Shown piece after piece: positions 53,453-63,992 of a stretch of 64,000 nt of DNA (position 1 is the stretch's first letter; each line of letters starts with the position of its first letter). Source of the stretch: Rhynchonema sp. JSB1_4 (taxonomy: Eukaryota > Nematoda > Chromadorea > Monhysterida > Xyalidae). The stretch lies in NCBI GenBank assembly GCA_030248065.1, contig JASAMV010001912.1:23879-87878 (forward strand). Reading direction: 5' to 3'. Below the pieces are notes generated by a model that was not told where the DNA came from, did not search any database, and saw only the letters and a list, made by a program, of their open reading frames with translations. The position numbers were made by a program, and so were the translations under genes.

Positions 53453-53723
53453 TTTGTGATTGCGGTCAAGAGATGTCAAGGAACATATTTATACGACAAC
53501 ATCGAACAAGTGGGGAATGAAGTATGCATGGCAATAAAGTGAACATATCGAATATGTCGAAATAAAGGATTATCCCAAAACTGTAATAAGCGGCTCACCA
53601 GGGCATGGTCGGTGCGTAGATACACCAGATGGCCAAACGAACTCGAAAACTGCCTCCCTTGAAACATCACTGCGTGTGCAAACGGACAATATACATGCAC
53701 TCTATCATCAGCAAGCATCAGTA

Positions 53724-54115
53724 TCACTCGTCATCCGCATAGAATATATAGAACAGCCAATAACCGACATGGAATATCACGTAAGCGGCCGGAAATAGCG
53801 CCTTTGACCAATCATCAACCAGCGCAATCTGCCTGGTCACCTTGTCCGACCATCGCGGCCGATGCGCCACGCCCTCCTCACTGAACTCTCCGCCTTCCTC
53901 CTCCTCCTCGCGATCCTCCCCGTCGCGTTGAGCCAAGCTCATCGCCCGAACTCGATGGTTCAGATACGATATTTGACGTTGAAAGTCGCGATAGGCGGCC
54001 ACTTGGTCGCCCGAGGCCGAAAGTCTGGAGGGTTTTCGGCTGAGAAGACGCGTGTCGACTGTTGGACCGGCCTGGCTACCACCCTCGTCGGCGGACAGGG
54101 TTTCGATGATCCGCA
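53724..54115 (-). CDS. Channel subunit exon 10: end of loop and M4
   Basis: 392 nt to TGA at 53724-53726. It reads [18 protein letters not shown], an acidic run ([14 protein letters not shown]), then [38 protein letters not shown]. The pattern D..S..LFP..Y..F...YW is the M4 signature. Acceptor TTTTTTGCAG. Confidence 0.93.
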
Positions 54116-57100
54116 CTGCAAAAAAGGATGACCCCTGGCTGGAGGATGTTTCAAAATTTAGTTCGTGGGACTATATGCTGTCTTTCATCTTTGTGGTTCT
54201 CTATGCGACAAAAAAAGCGAACGCGTTTGATCGCTGCGGTTTTGTTTAGATAGATCATTTCGGATGATTGAATTTTGAGGTAGGTTTCACTAAACGAAGG
54301 ATCACTGCAAAGACGATAGATGGTCGATGTTTTCGGACCTGTCTGATCGGGTCGTATGGATTAGATGCGATCTGAGCGCCACTGGGCAGTGCAAACATAC
54401 GGTTCGAAAACAACGCTGTGCAAGCCAACAATAGTCTAAGGAGGGTTACTTTCAGAAAAAGGTTTATTATTAGGCTAATTGTTTGGTTGTCAACGCAAAC
54501 GCCAACTTCGGTCGTCAACTAAAGCAGCCCTGAATGAGCGCAAGAAATATGCACATAGCCATAGGGCTCAGTTCGCAACGAGATGCATTGACGACATTAA
54601 TATAAGCCAACTGTGTTTTAGATAGATTGGTATTGGTCATTACAACGACGGCCACTATAAAGCAGTTGGACTGTACATACGCACATATAGCAAATTTCCA
54701 AATTCGCTGCCACACAGTGAAACACGCAGCATAGTTAATGTCACGTTCTAAACCCGAAAGTCAACTTTTGAAACATTCGGGCAGCAGACGCGCGTGCAGC
54801 TTGCCAGCCAGCCAGGCAGCTGCGCGCAATGTTTCAGAACTGTGCGTGGCTCTAGCATTCGGATTTAAAACTTGACATTAATTACGGTGCGTATTTCATT
54901 GTGCGGCAGCGAATTTGGAAATTAACTATACCAGCCGATCGCGATGAGCCGGCCCGATTGCGCATCGACGTCTGTCTACCGAGCAGTACAGGTTCGCTGC
55001 GTTGATGCGAGCCTGAGCGACCGAAGAACCTCGCTGCTGCTTGGGACCGCCATTGCGACAGCAACCTGCGCGACACGCAAGGTCCGCTCGCCTAGCTCCT
55101 TTTTTTTCCACTATTAAAAACCAGACCGGCTTGTTAGTTACTCATTTTAGGTCAGGGAACATCTTTTACGCGGACCAGGGGCATCGCTTCCCGAAGCAGT
55201 CTTGGCGCGACGACTTAGGTTCTGGAAAAGTAGGCTGATGTTCAGGCTTAAAACACAACTTTTCCCCCCGGGTGAAATCAAAACCACAAATAAATTTTAC
55301 GCTGGTCAATTCACATTCATTTTTCTACGATGCACGAGCGCCGTGTAGTGAATGATGATGTATTCGACGAGTGCGGCCAGCACGAAACCGAACGAGATGA
55401 ACAGGAACACATCGATGGCGGTCGGGTAGTGAACCGGCGGTAATTCATCGCGCACACCGATTCGCAATGTGGTCAACGTCATCACAGTCATCACGCCTGA
55501 ATTAGCAAGGCCGTATACACGAAGACTAATTGTACAGTCGTTAAGACAAGTGGTCAAATCACTTCGTCAACACAAGCAGCCCCAAATGAGCGCGTGAAAT
55601 AATACACGTCCAGGAGTGCACCTTGTTTGCACTATGGTTGGGTTTGGTCGGCGGGTGCTGAACCACATGATTTTTTATGCGATAGCGTTGCAGGTTCTCA
55701 CCCGGTCAAAGTGGTTCTCAGAACTCCAATAAAGCAAAGAAGATAATAATTCCAAAATAGAATCAAAGTTTTCAAAAAAAAACTGTTGAAAGTCTAACCG
55801 AGTGAGCAGCGGGCGATGGCAGCTTCCTGATTTATCCAGAAGGACACCCATGACAACATAACGATCATGCTGCACGGCACGTAGATTTGTAGGACGTAGT
55901 AACCCTGAATTTGCAAGGTAAGCCCATCAAGTTGGATGTTCGCGCGGATCCAGATCTGCATTGATGTTTTATCAACGCCATTAGGAAATTTCTTGACGTC
56001 AATAACATCGACAGTTGATTTTAACTTTTATTTCACTTTAAAACTGTCCGAAGTCCATTTTAGGTTGGTCAAAATTAGTGCCATAAATAAATCTCGAAAT
56101 TTAAAAACACAAATTCTTGTGAGGTTGCGACCAAGACAGACCCAATCCGATCCGAAGTTGGCACAAACATATATGGAGTATCGAACTACCGGTCTTAAAA
56201 TATAGAATCTACAGTAATTGCGCGATGCCAGTAGTCACAATTGTCAGTCGAACTTTTCAAAGCGAATCGATCCACCACACCTGTTGTCGATTCAATATCA
56301 GCTCGGCGATGAGCACCGACGACTTCTCGTTGGTTCGCATCAGCTGCGTCTCCTGCGCGCTGTGAATGTTGATTGATTCGAGCGTGAACTGCGAGATTTC
56401 GATCTGTCCATCGTGACTGGTGTTCGGTTTGATGCCGTTCCAGTGATAGATGATGTCGCGCGATGAATAGCCGACTGGAGAATAATTAGAATAATTAGGG
56501 AAGTGAATACGTTACAAGTCATGGGCCTATTGTGATGTGGTTGACACAGATGATCGATGACACACTCACATAGGCGCACACGACGCGCTGACGTTTTGGA
56601 TTGTGTTCTCCCGGTCAGTCGAGAGTGGGTCAGAAATGTTATGTCAACTAATCCACAGATCATTTTGAGTTCAGTCTTCATTTCAGGTTAAAACAGCCGT
56701 GGCACCTATAGCATGCATCAACACTGAAAAAACAACACGTGGCTTCACCGTGGAGCATCTCTCAGGTAGAGTAGACATCTCTAAACTAACGTGCTCTATC
56801 ATCAGCCCTAGTTTCGTTAAGTGCTGTTTTACCATCCATCCGGTCTGTTCTATCCGTCTTCCAACAGCAATGGTAGGTTGCAACTTACGACTTCCAATTT
56901 CGAGAAAACAATGCTGTTTGTCCATCGGGAATCGTCGCAGCTGCATCAGACATCGCGCAGTGATTGTTAATCTGTGATGTTTCACAGTAAAGTGACAGGA
57001 CATTACAGTCGACTCTTTTTAGTGACTCCGTCTACGGCTTCCTTCAAGTTGATGCCCTTCGACTGTTGCTCTTTGTTGCTCTTATCGCATTTGATGATCG

Positions 57101-59195
57101 GAGCGGACCGCCAGTCCAGATCTGAACTGATGCGGGTCTCACCATATATTGGTAATTCGATTCGACCCCGGCCACAAAGTTTGATATATAATCGAGTACA
57201 GTGAATTTTGGCAAAATGCAGAGAAAATAATGTGTTCCACCTTTGCGAAAGCAGTATGATTCCATCGCTTCTGATTCTCAACAATCTGTTCGGCACCGTT
57301 AGTTTGTGCAAATACGAATGCTTGCCGTTTCGTATGTACGTGTCGGGTCGCCAGATTTCGCCAAGCACGCGCGCGTTCAGCGGCAGTTCCACTTGGCGAA
57401 TTTTCTGGAACAAGAACTTTGACCAGTGTAAAAATGCATTTAATCATGGCTGTAAAAATTACAAATTTACGGTGCCCATACAATTCGGTTGTCGGTCTCG
57501 TCCTGGTTAGCCCAGTCATCGACCACCGTAATGTCGAGATTTTAGTGACGCAACTAAATTTGATCAATATAAAAGTTGCTTGCGGACCGCGAGCAAACAA
57601 CTTTTAGATAAAAAAAATAGTCCGCAAATCTTGAATAACCTTAAAGTGATGTGACAGCTTCGGACGTACCAGGCCTTCAGACCGCGAATACCCCAAGAAC
57701 ACAATCATAAATCCCGCACTTTTTTAATCTTCAGTTGCGTCGTGTTCTGCAGCAGTCTGTTGTTCTGTTCGGCTGATGTTTCACGTGATGTCACGTAGTC
57801 GTCCTCATGGGCACTTTCGGCCGACGTTAGATTGGCGTACAACGCCTGATCAAGTACATCCGTGCTGTTGACACCCACAACGTGATAGGTGTCATTCAAT
57901 TGGTCGGGATCGAATTCGAGACGGCGGTCGCGCCAGATCTGCGATGCGTATAGTTCAACCGCGAGCTCATGAGACACCACTTTTTTATAGCTTGCTTGGC
58001 CAGTTCCAAAAATGCTCCGCTCCGGCTACCCGTGTTTTCACAAACAAACGAAAGAGATTGGGCTGAGAGAGCTCATGATGACAAGTTCCAGCTGGCTGAC
58101 CTCAATTTGTTGCGTGCTTGCGCGAACAGCAACGTCGTTCAACACACAAATGTTTTGGGAGTCAAAAGGGAATTTACCGAGGTGAGGAGCGTGTTTTTAC
58201 TTTCTCTTTCTTTCGTTTCCGAAATGCGTGCGGAACCGGAACATTATTGGAACCGCACAATCCAACTTCAAAAAAAGTCGTCTCATGAGCTCGTGGTTGG
58301 ACTATACGTCGGGACAGGGGTCAGTTGTTACAGCAAGGAATAGGCATTTTTTGTGTCACCCTAAATCCGCCTACGCGTACAGTACAAACCTAACGTTTGA
58401 CCGGAGGCGAGCGGGCATCAGGCTGTAACGGTGGAATTTTCGAAACGGTGAATGCTGTTAACGTGGAATGTTTCAAGTTTACATCGAGCTGTCGGCCGAG
58501 CTTTACACAGACCTTTACACCCAACTCTTGTTGGGGTCGTTTCGAAAATTCCAGCCTGAGCCTATAAATAGAAGCGTGAGCGTGGCCCTAAGGGTAATAA
58601 ACACCCACAAAAACACGCAGAGTAAAGTGCATAAACCTGACGAAAATAGCAGTGAATGGAGAACTCCATCTTGCTGTCGGAGACCTCTCCCAGTCCCAGG
58701 ATCATGATGTTGACCTGCACGTGCACCGGTTTATCTGAAAGCATGCATTATCAAACACACGTGTACGATCAAGCACAAAGCTTTGTTGTTTTCGCCAGAT
58801 GCATGTTGGCATCTGCTGACGGGGCTGTTTGGATGTAAATTTGCCAGAGGCGTTCGCACTGACGAGCCCTAGCGTCTCGGTCTGTCTGCAAAAGCAGGGC
58901 GAAACAGACCAACATTACTGCACTCGGTAGACTCAGTACACATGCGCTATGACTGCCCAAAATGCGTCAGAACCTGTCGAGCCCGCGATACAATAAATAT
59001 GGTGGACTGTGCCCTTGGTATACCTTCAGCATAATCGGGTCTCAGCTTCCGATCGTAGCTCTGCAGAATACGGGACAGCGTGTTGGTGACCATCTGAGAC
59101 TTGCGATTCCTTTTCTTCGCGTCCGTCCCTTTGTTGCCGTCACAGAGCACGCACAGAATTGCAGCGGACAGAATCAGTTGCGATATGAGGTGCAT
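53724..59195 (-). CDS. Cys-loop ligand-gated anion-channel subunit (GABA-A/GluCl group), complete
   Basis: Ten exons (listed separately) sum to 1,770 nt, giving 589 residues, with all phases consistent. In order: signal peptide (1-20); N-terminal helix with [12 protein letters not shown]; the extracellular beta-sandwich; the Cys-loop (C225 and C239, 13 residues apart, containing FPMD); M1 (about 311-334), M2 (342-360), M3 (373-397); an intracellular loop of about 160 residues; and M4 (about 566-585), ending YADDE. These receptors are pentameric plasma-membrane channels opened by GABA, glutamate, glycine or related ligands. The basic 0' residue and the overall sequence suggest anion selectivity. 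Ligand identity cannot be inferred. The pore and pocket have unusual residues (see findings). Confidence 0.93.
54932..55091 (-). CDS. Channel subunit exon 9: intracellular loop (predicted)
   Basis: 160 nt open in the frame required by both neighbours (phase 0 in, phase 1 out). It reads [20 protein letters not shown], then [19 protein letters not shown] and [13 protein letters not shown]. The basic, Ser-rich composition suits the M3-M4 loop. The acceptor AGCTAG has a poor pyrimidine tract, and the better-looking GTCGCGCAG 24 nt inside would break the phase, so the left boundary in the mRNA is uncertain. Confidence 0.65.
55315..55496 (-). CDS. Channel subunit exon 8: M2-M3
   Basis: 182 nt. It reads [20 protein letters not shown], then [36 protein letters not shown] and RRKMN. 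The proposed donor AAT|GTGAATT is weak and lies only a few bases from a GACCAGCGTAAA arm. Confidence 0.9.
55799..55904 (-). CDS. Channel subunit exon 7: M1 and start of M2
   Basis: 106 nt. It reads [20 protein letters not shown], then [15 protein letters not shown] and one base. YxP(C/S) and SWVSFW are M1 hallmarks. The M1-M2 linker reads EAAIAR where most anion channels have xxVPAR. Acceptor AAATTCAG, donor G|GTTAGAC. Confidence 0.94.
56281..56474 (-). CDS. Channel subunit exon 6: loops B and C
   Basis: 194 nt. It reads [18 protein letters not shown], then [18 protein letters not shown] and [18 protein letters not shown]. The loop B region reads SLGY (usual SYGY), and the loop C region has Lys296 where family members have an aromatic. 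Acceptor TTCTCCAG, donor CAG|GTGTGG. Confidence 0.9.
56889..56971 (-). CDS. Channel subunit exon 5: Cys-loop
   Basis: 83 nt. It reads [20 protein letters not shown], then CFLEIGS. The C-x13-C disulphide loop has the invariant FPMD. The 3' splice site is preceded by TGAAACATCACAG, the repeated 10-mer in reverse orientation. Donor C|GTAAGTTG. Confidence 0.95.
57241..57404 (-). CDS. Channel subunit exon 4: loop A
   Basis: 164 nt. It reads [18 protein letters not shown], then [18 protein letters not shown] and [18 protein letters not shown]. The WxPDTY.xNGK (loop A) and PN.LLRI..DG motifs are diagnostic of the GABA-A/GluCl group. The acceptor TTGTTCCAG lies directly against a GACCAGTGTAAA palindrome arm in the intron. 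Confidence 0.93.
57405..57719 (-). repeat. Channel intron with palindrome against its 3' end
   Basis: This 315-bp intron starts GTGCGG (minus strand) and ends with a GACCAGTGTAAA-type arm 12 nt from the 3' AG. A second related pair (ATTTGATCAATATAAAAGTTG, then CAACTTTTAG) lies at 57555-57605. Confidence 0.6.
57720..57938 (-). CDS. Channel subunit exon 3: loop D end plus long insertion
   Basis: 73 codons, phase 0/0. It starts [13 protein letters not shown], as expected after FRQ. It then carries a stretch of about 60 residues not present in typical family members, with four N-glycosylation sequons (N105, N114, N126, N155), and ends TQLKIKK. The donor AAA|GTGCGG is the only one that keeps the frame into exon 4. 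Confidence 0.85.
58430..58555. mobile_element. Foldback MITE, GTGTAAA/CGAAACGG family (copy 3, decayed)
   Basis: GGTGGAATTTTCGAAACGGT on the left and its complement at the right. The left arm is shortened, and the internal ACACCGAGCTGTCGACCGAG-like part is conserved. It lies 82 bp from exon 2. Confidence 0.75.
58637..58734 (-). CDS. Channel subunit exon 2: beta-1/beta-2
   Basis: 98 nt. It reads [18 protein letters not shown], then [15 protein letters not shown]. This is the family's PV.V...I.....V.......F......Q block, with the loop D aromatic as Tyr in CYFRQ. Acceptor TTTCAG, donor CAG|GTTTATG. Confidence 0.9.
59024..59195 (-). CDS. Channel subunit exon 1: signal peptide and N-terminal helix
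   Basis: The start at [20 protein letters not shown] was chosen because it begins a good signal peptide. The frame is also open upstream, with earlier Mets (for example MMTSFEPHKSV) that would bury the signal. The mature N-terminus [20 protein letters not shown] matches the family's N-terminal helix and RP motif. Donor G|GTATACC, phase 1. Confidence 0.88.
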
Positions 59196-60178
59196 CACGC
59201 TCGCACAGGGTGACCCAACAAGTTTGGCAACACTTTTGTGAGGCTCGAACGAGGTCATCATTATGAATGGTAGGAAACTTTTTGGACGCGTTTTTGCGAA
59301 AGCATGGCATAGGATCTGACGTTTTTTATGTGACAAATTGGAGCGAGAAAATGCTTCGATGAATGATCTCATTCCAATACCATGGCCATCAGTGTAATTG
59401 CGGCGTGAAACTTTTTTATGGAATGATATCAAATCTCCGACACGGAGAACCAAATGTGGGTCGTAGTAGGCTTTCGAATAAGAAGCCAAAATTCTCTCTC
59501 AATGTGTGACCCGCCTTCACAAAAGAATTTCCGTACTTGTTTGGTCACTCAGTGGCAAATACAATGTTAAAAATACGTCATGCGAATGCGACGCTGAATA
59601 GGTCTGAAACTGATACAAGCATAGAACGTTAGTATATATATTATTAGTGTTGTTTTACTATATGCATGTATTTATAAAGGCACCACCCCTTAAGCCAGGT
59701 GGTCTCCGAAATCAGTCAGCGGTCAGCCGGCAGGGAAAGCTGGATCGGGAGGAGCACTCATAAAAATTAGATCTTGGCACGAAAACTGAGCTGCGTCAAA
59801 AAACGCATAAATCACGACAAACCAGGTTAGAGACACGATAACCGGCCAAAATATGGTTATGTATGTATATAACAAACAACAAATAACAACACAGCAAACA
59901 AGCATATCGACACAAAAGTGTGACGCTGTTTGCGGGTTCGACCGATCTAATCTGATTCTTGGGTGAACACATTGTGAAACATCACACAACACTCTGTGGT
60001 ACCCACAAATTGAGTCACCTTTGTGTCTCAGGGGACGTGTCCTCGGCGGGCGGCAAACAGCAATCTGTTTTGTGGATGTGCATGTATACATGTACTGTAC
60101 ATCTCTCTATAAGAAAAATGGGGTGCCGGACTTTGGGATATGGACCCCATGCCACATTCGTCACATGGACACAGATTA

Positions 60179-60357
60179 CAGTGCAGCCTCTTTATAGTTG
60201 CCCATCTCCAATCGGTAAATTGTCTTGTGAATGATCAATATTGGTTCCCGATCTGTGCCGTTAGTCTGATAATCGACACTCTACTGGTGCATTGAATAGC
60301 AATCCTCATGTCACCGTCATATCGGTTCCCGATTGCCACAATAAAGACGGCAGACTG
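60179..60357. mobile_element. pogo/mariner-like MITE
   Basis: CAGTGCAGCCTCTTTATAGT on the left and, reversed, CAGTCTGCCGTCTTTATTGT on the right. TA is present on the left flank only. Confidence 0.65.
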
Positions 60358-61126
60358 CAGGTCTTGTCCGGATGCATAAGTGTGTTGCCTCTCACTGCAC
60401 TGCGCAGTACATAGCTATACATAGTAACCATCGAACCAGGCGGTTCCCGCACACGGAACGAGAACCGGAAGTGTAACTCTGCAAAGAACAGGGAAGAAAG
60501 AATGATAAAGTGCGAAAAACGCTCGGAGTGAACCATGTGAAAGCCAATATAGTACGTCCAACCTCTGTACATACCGTGATGTACTGTCAATTAATTGACA
60601 GCTACTATCAAGCTGCGTATAATTTGGGGAGCATTGCATCTCATGATAGCCTGAAAATGGCTAGTAGAGAAATGGGGCGTGAAAGCCGACACTTTTGAAA
60701 ATTCATTTGCCACAGTTTAACGCCTGTCTGTTGATGCAAAGTGCCACTTTCACACGTGAGACACTCCATCAACCTTGGGTAATGCCCCCCCCCCCCGCAT
60801 GTGCAGCATAAACTGCGTGAGAAAACACTATTTCTCAAAAAAGGAAAAAGCACAAAGCCGCCGCTCGCGAAATCTGTCGAAGTATAGGCAATACAGTATA
60901 CCCTGTGTGTATTGATCCGATCGCGACTGGTCATTTTAGGGACCAGAGTGAACATTTATCGTATGGAGTGGAAAAGTAACACTTTAGGTCAGCACGAGCC
61001 CGATTTCGGAGGTGGCAGGTTGGTGAAACATTCATATACGCGGCTGCTGACTTGGGAATCGTTACACGTTGTAGAATACAACATTGTGCACCAGGATTTT
61101 CGCTTTCTTCGCATTTTGCAAGTAGG

Positions 61127-61305
61127 TATACTCTGGCAATTCTTTTGGGAGAAACTTTTCAAACGCGTTGCCTGATCCGTAAAGCGCATTATGAGTGCAC
61201 TGGCCACAGAAGTCACGTGACCGCCATAGCCAGTGCACTCATAATGCGCTTTACGGATCAGGCAACGCGTTTGAAAAGTTTCTCCCAAAAGAATTGTCAG
61301 AGTAT
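61127..61305. mobile_element. 179-bp palindromic MITE (TATACTCTG family, copy 2)
   Basis: TATACTCTGGCAATTCTTTT and its near complement. The inner CGTTGCCTGATCCGTAAAGC arms are identical to the copy at 14652-14831. Confidence 0.92.
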
Positions 61306-61525
61306 GCATCACCTCCGAAATCGGGCGGGCTCATGTTGGCATGTTTGCCTTTGTACAATACGCTGCGTGCTGAAAAGCTGACGATCGAGTAGGGAGTCTC
61401 AGCACCTTTCAGTAATATTCACTGAAAAAAGAGAATTTCACCAGGAAGCGTCACTATAAAGAGCGTAAACTGCATGGCAGTCGCAGTAGCTGATCAAGGA
61501 TGTTTGACGCTTGCCTGATGCATCA

Positions 61526-61881
61526 CAGTGGCAGATCCAGCTTTTGGCCAAAGGAGGGGTCAAATCCAAGAAGTCATTTTCTGTTGTGTTTGTCCATTAT
61601 TGAGAAGTCATTTTTATCCAAGTGCTTGTTTGGAATTTGGCGCTTTTCACACTAAATACAATTTGAAACGTGACACTGCGCGCGAAATTTTGACACACGC
61701 GCGGGAACGCCAAATTTCATTGAAAATGGGTGTATCTGACGCGCGAAGCGCGGCATTTTTGGACCTTTGACGTGTTCAGAGTGAAATTTTTGCGATTTAA
61801 GGGGGCGTTCTCCATCTTCTTTCCGAAACGGTGGCAACCGAGGGGGCCATGGCCCCTGTGGCCTCCCTGGATCCGCCATTC
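61526..61881. mobile_element. 356-bp hAT-like MITE
   Basis: The ends are CAGTGGCAGATCC and, reversed, GAATGGCGGATCC. The 8-bp flanks ATGCATCA (61518-61525) and ATGCATTA (61882-61889) differ at one base. The interior is non-coding. Confidence 0.8.
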
Positions 61882-62870
61882 ATGCATTAGTAATGTCGAA
61901 AATAGACGGCTGTTCTCACCGACATATACGTAGACCGACAAAAATAATAGGGCTCCAACTGGGCCGGTGGTTGCGCGTGTGGGCCTAATTAGGGGCTCGC
62001 ACGGCATTGTGACTGGCCCACAGCTATACGTCAAATGAAAAGCTGTGAAAATAACAACTGCGGGCTGGAATTAAAGTATCGACCAAACGAGACGGTATGA
62101 AGCAAAATAATAGCGTCAAACACGATTCACATGCGAACATGCACGCACATATAGCATTTCATGCCATGCTGTATAAATGAGTTTCACCATTGTGGCAAGG
62201 GAAGCGCAAGTTGCGGATTTTGCCGGGTCATTATTCAAAATACAGTACGCTTGGTATCCGTATCCATGGACGTATTTTATCTGCGATTATTAATATTATG
62301 CATTGCACAGATCATAAAGTATAGACAATGTTCGGTCACATAGATAAATGGCCGTCGATTAAACAGGGCGCTATTGAAAACAGTAAAGTCAACCATCCGT
62401 GTTTATACCAAGTGTATAAACATATAGAGCATATTGTCAATCGGAACGAACAATAGCCGCACAAGGAAACCAATACATTTCTCAACGGGTGTGACGTACT
62501 CATTGCTTACTCACAAAATCACCAAAAAACCAAACTAACAGAATTTCACTCGCCCAGGGTGAGAATGATCTTGGTCTGAACTCGTACAGGCGCGCATGCA
62601 CCATATGAAGCGGGCACAAAAGCAAAGTGCACCCACACCAAGTTCACGAGTGCATCTGCGTATTTGCAGACAATAATAGAGCACATCTTGCAGAATTGGC
62701 AATAAAAAATGCAATTAAAAATCTGGCAGCGACAGAAAACTGGCGCCTGATAAAAACAACAGTAATGCCGATAAATCATCGGAAAAACGAACAAAAGCCG
62801 TATTGGTGCTGGTTTGTTACGAATCAATATTGACGTATGCGCCGACCAAACCTTTGAGTTATTTATGCCA

Positions 62871-62990
62871 AACACGTTGCCTGATCCGTAAAGCGCACGC
62901 GAACATGTAACTCAGCTGACAGTCAGTCAGGCAACCGCTATAGCTGCCAAGCGCGTCATTCCCTTTGCGGTTCAGGCAACGCGGTTCTAA
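62871..62990. mobile_element. Decayed palindromic MITE (TATACTCTG family, copy 3)
   Basis: CGTTGCCTGATCCGTAAAGC at the left and GCGGTTCAGGCAACGCG at the right match the inner arms of the other copies. The outer ends are lost. Confidence 0.7.
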
Positions 62991-63544
62991 AACTCCTCAA
63001 AAAGTAATGTCTGAATAAACAACAAAAGCAGGTATACAGACACGTGTTTGCAAATGATGAACATAAAGCAACAATGTGGTTCGGTTTTGAGTAAAGCACC
63101 ATCAGACAGGCTACACACAGACAAAAAAACAAAGTACAGGTAGAAGAAAATAAATGGATGTTTAGAATCGGATGGTGGTTTAAAAAATCATAACACACGC
63201 CCTGAAAATAATAAATATAGAACCAGAAATTATCATCATAACACACTCGCACTCAGAAAACGGCAACAATAAGGCAATCGGGCTTTAACTCACTCAATAT
63301 TAACGATTAACGAACGAGAAAACAAAACAGTGGAAACTTGGCCAGGATAACGCTAACAATTAAGCGTATACGATAAGAATGTAACAAAAACTTCATATAA
63401 CAATCTTTACAAAACATAACACGATGAAACAGGCTCAATGAGTGCATAAATCGACAGAGAACAATGGTGTTATCACAAGGCGAGTTTTCTATGAAAAATG
63501 AAAATATAGGCATCATGGAGAGCTAAACACTTCCAAAAACATAA

Positions 63545-63715
63545 GGGCGGGCTTAGGTTGAATCCGGAAATCGGAATTATTTCCGGAAAACGCAAAATTT
63601 TTACATGCAAATTCTTGCGTTTTCCGGAAATAATTCCGGAGCCCAGAAATGTTTTGCAATTTTGCATGCAAATTATTTCCGGGTTCCGGATTCCGGATTT
63701 AAACTAAGTTCGCCC
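63545..63715. mobile_element. 171-bp Harbinger-like MITE, TSD TAA
   Basis: The ends GGGCGGGCTTAGGTTGAATC and, reversed, GGGCGAACTTAGTTTAAATC are flanked by TAA (63542-63544 and 63716-63718). The interior consists of repeated TTCCGGAA/ATTCCGG and CATGCAAATT motifs. Confidence 0.88.
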
Positions 63716-63894
63716 TAATGCCTGCCAACAGAGCAATGTAGCACGCTTTGTGTGAACGAACAGAATTGAACAAGACACGTTTGCAATTTGAAATTGAGAT
63801 TCCTATATGGTGTACACCTCGGGTACAAGAAGCAAACAATGGAAGGAACAAAGCAAATATAATTTGTTGAACAAAAAAATAGTTGAGAACCGCG

Positions 63895-63992
63895 TCAGAT
63901 TGCGGTTTCGCGATCGAAATGCGGCAGATCGGGCGATTCAAGCGGCAGTTCTTCGTCGCTGAGCTCTCGCACACCGTTTAGTCGCAGTTTGT
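63895..63992 (-). CDS. Probable last exon of an unidentified gene
   Basis: After a possible acceptor (GTTACAG at 63993-63999), 98 nt are open to TGA: KLRLNGVRELSDEELPLESP, then DLPHFDRETAI. Its GC-rich, coding-like composition differs from the flanking DNA. The ETAI end fits a class-I PDZ ligand (T at -2, hydrophobic at 0). The rest of the gene lies beyond the window. The family is not recognised. Confidence 0.5.

Larger units (their letters stand above)
59196..63894. other. Upstream region of the channel gene; repeats only
   Basis: Contains a pogo-like MITE (60179-60357), a C11 run near 60788, a palindromic MITE (61127-61305), a hAT-like MITE (61526-61881), a decayed palindrome (about 62871-62990) and a TAA-flanked MITE (63545-63715). 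A TGATGTTTCA lies at 59975, 780 bp upstream of the start codon. No promoter element was assigned. Confidence 0.5.

Noticed and set aside
59196..59489. Longer N-terminus for the channel subunit from upstream in-frame Mets
   Set aside because: It would place about 20-100 residues before the signal peptide, which is not expected for this family; probably 5' UTR.
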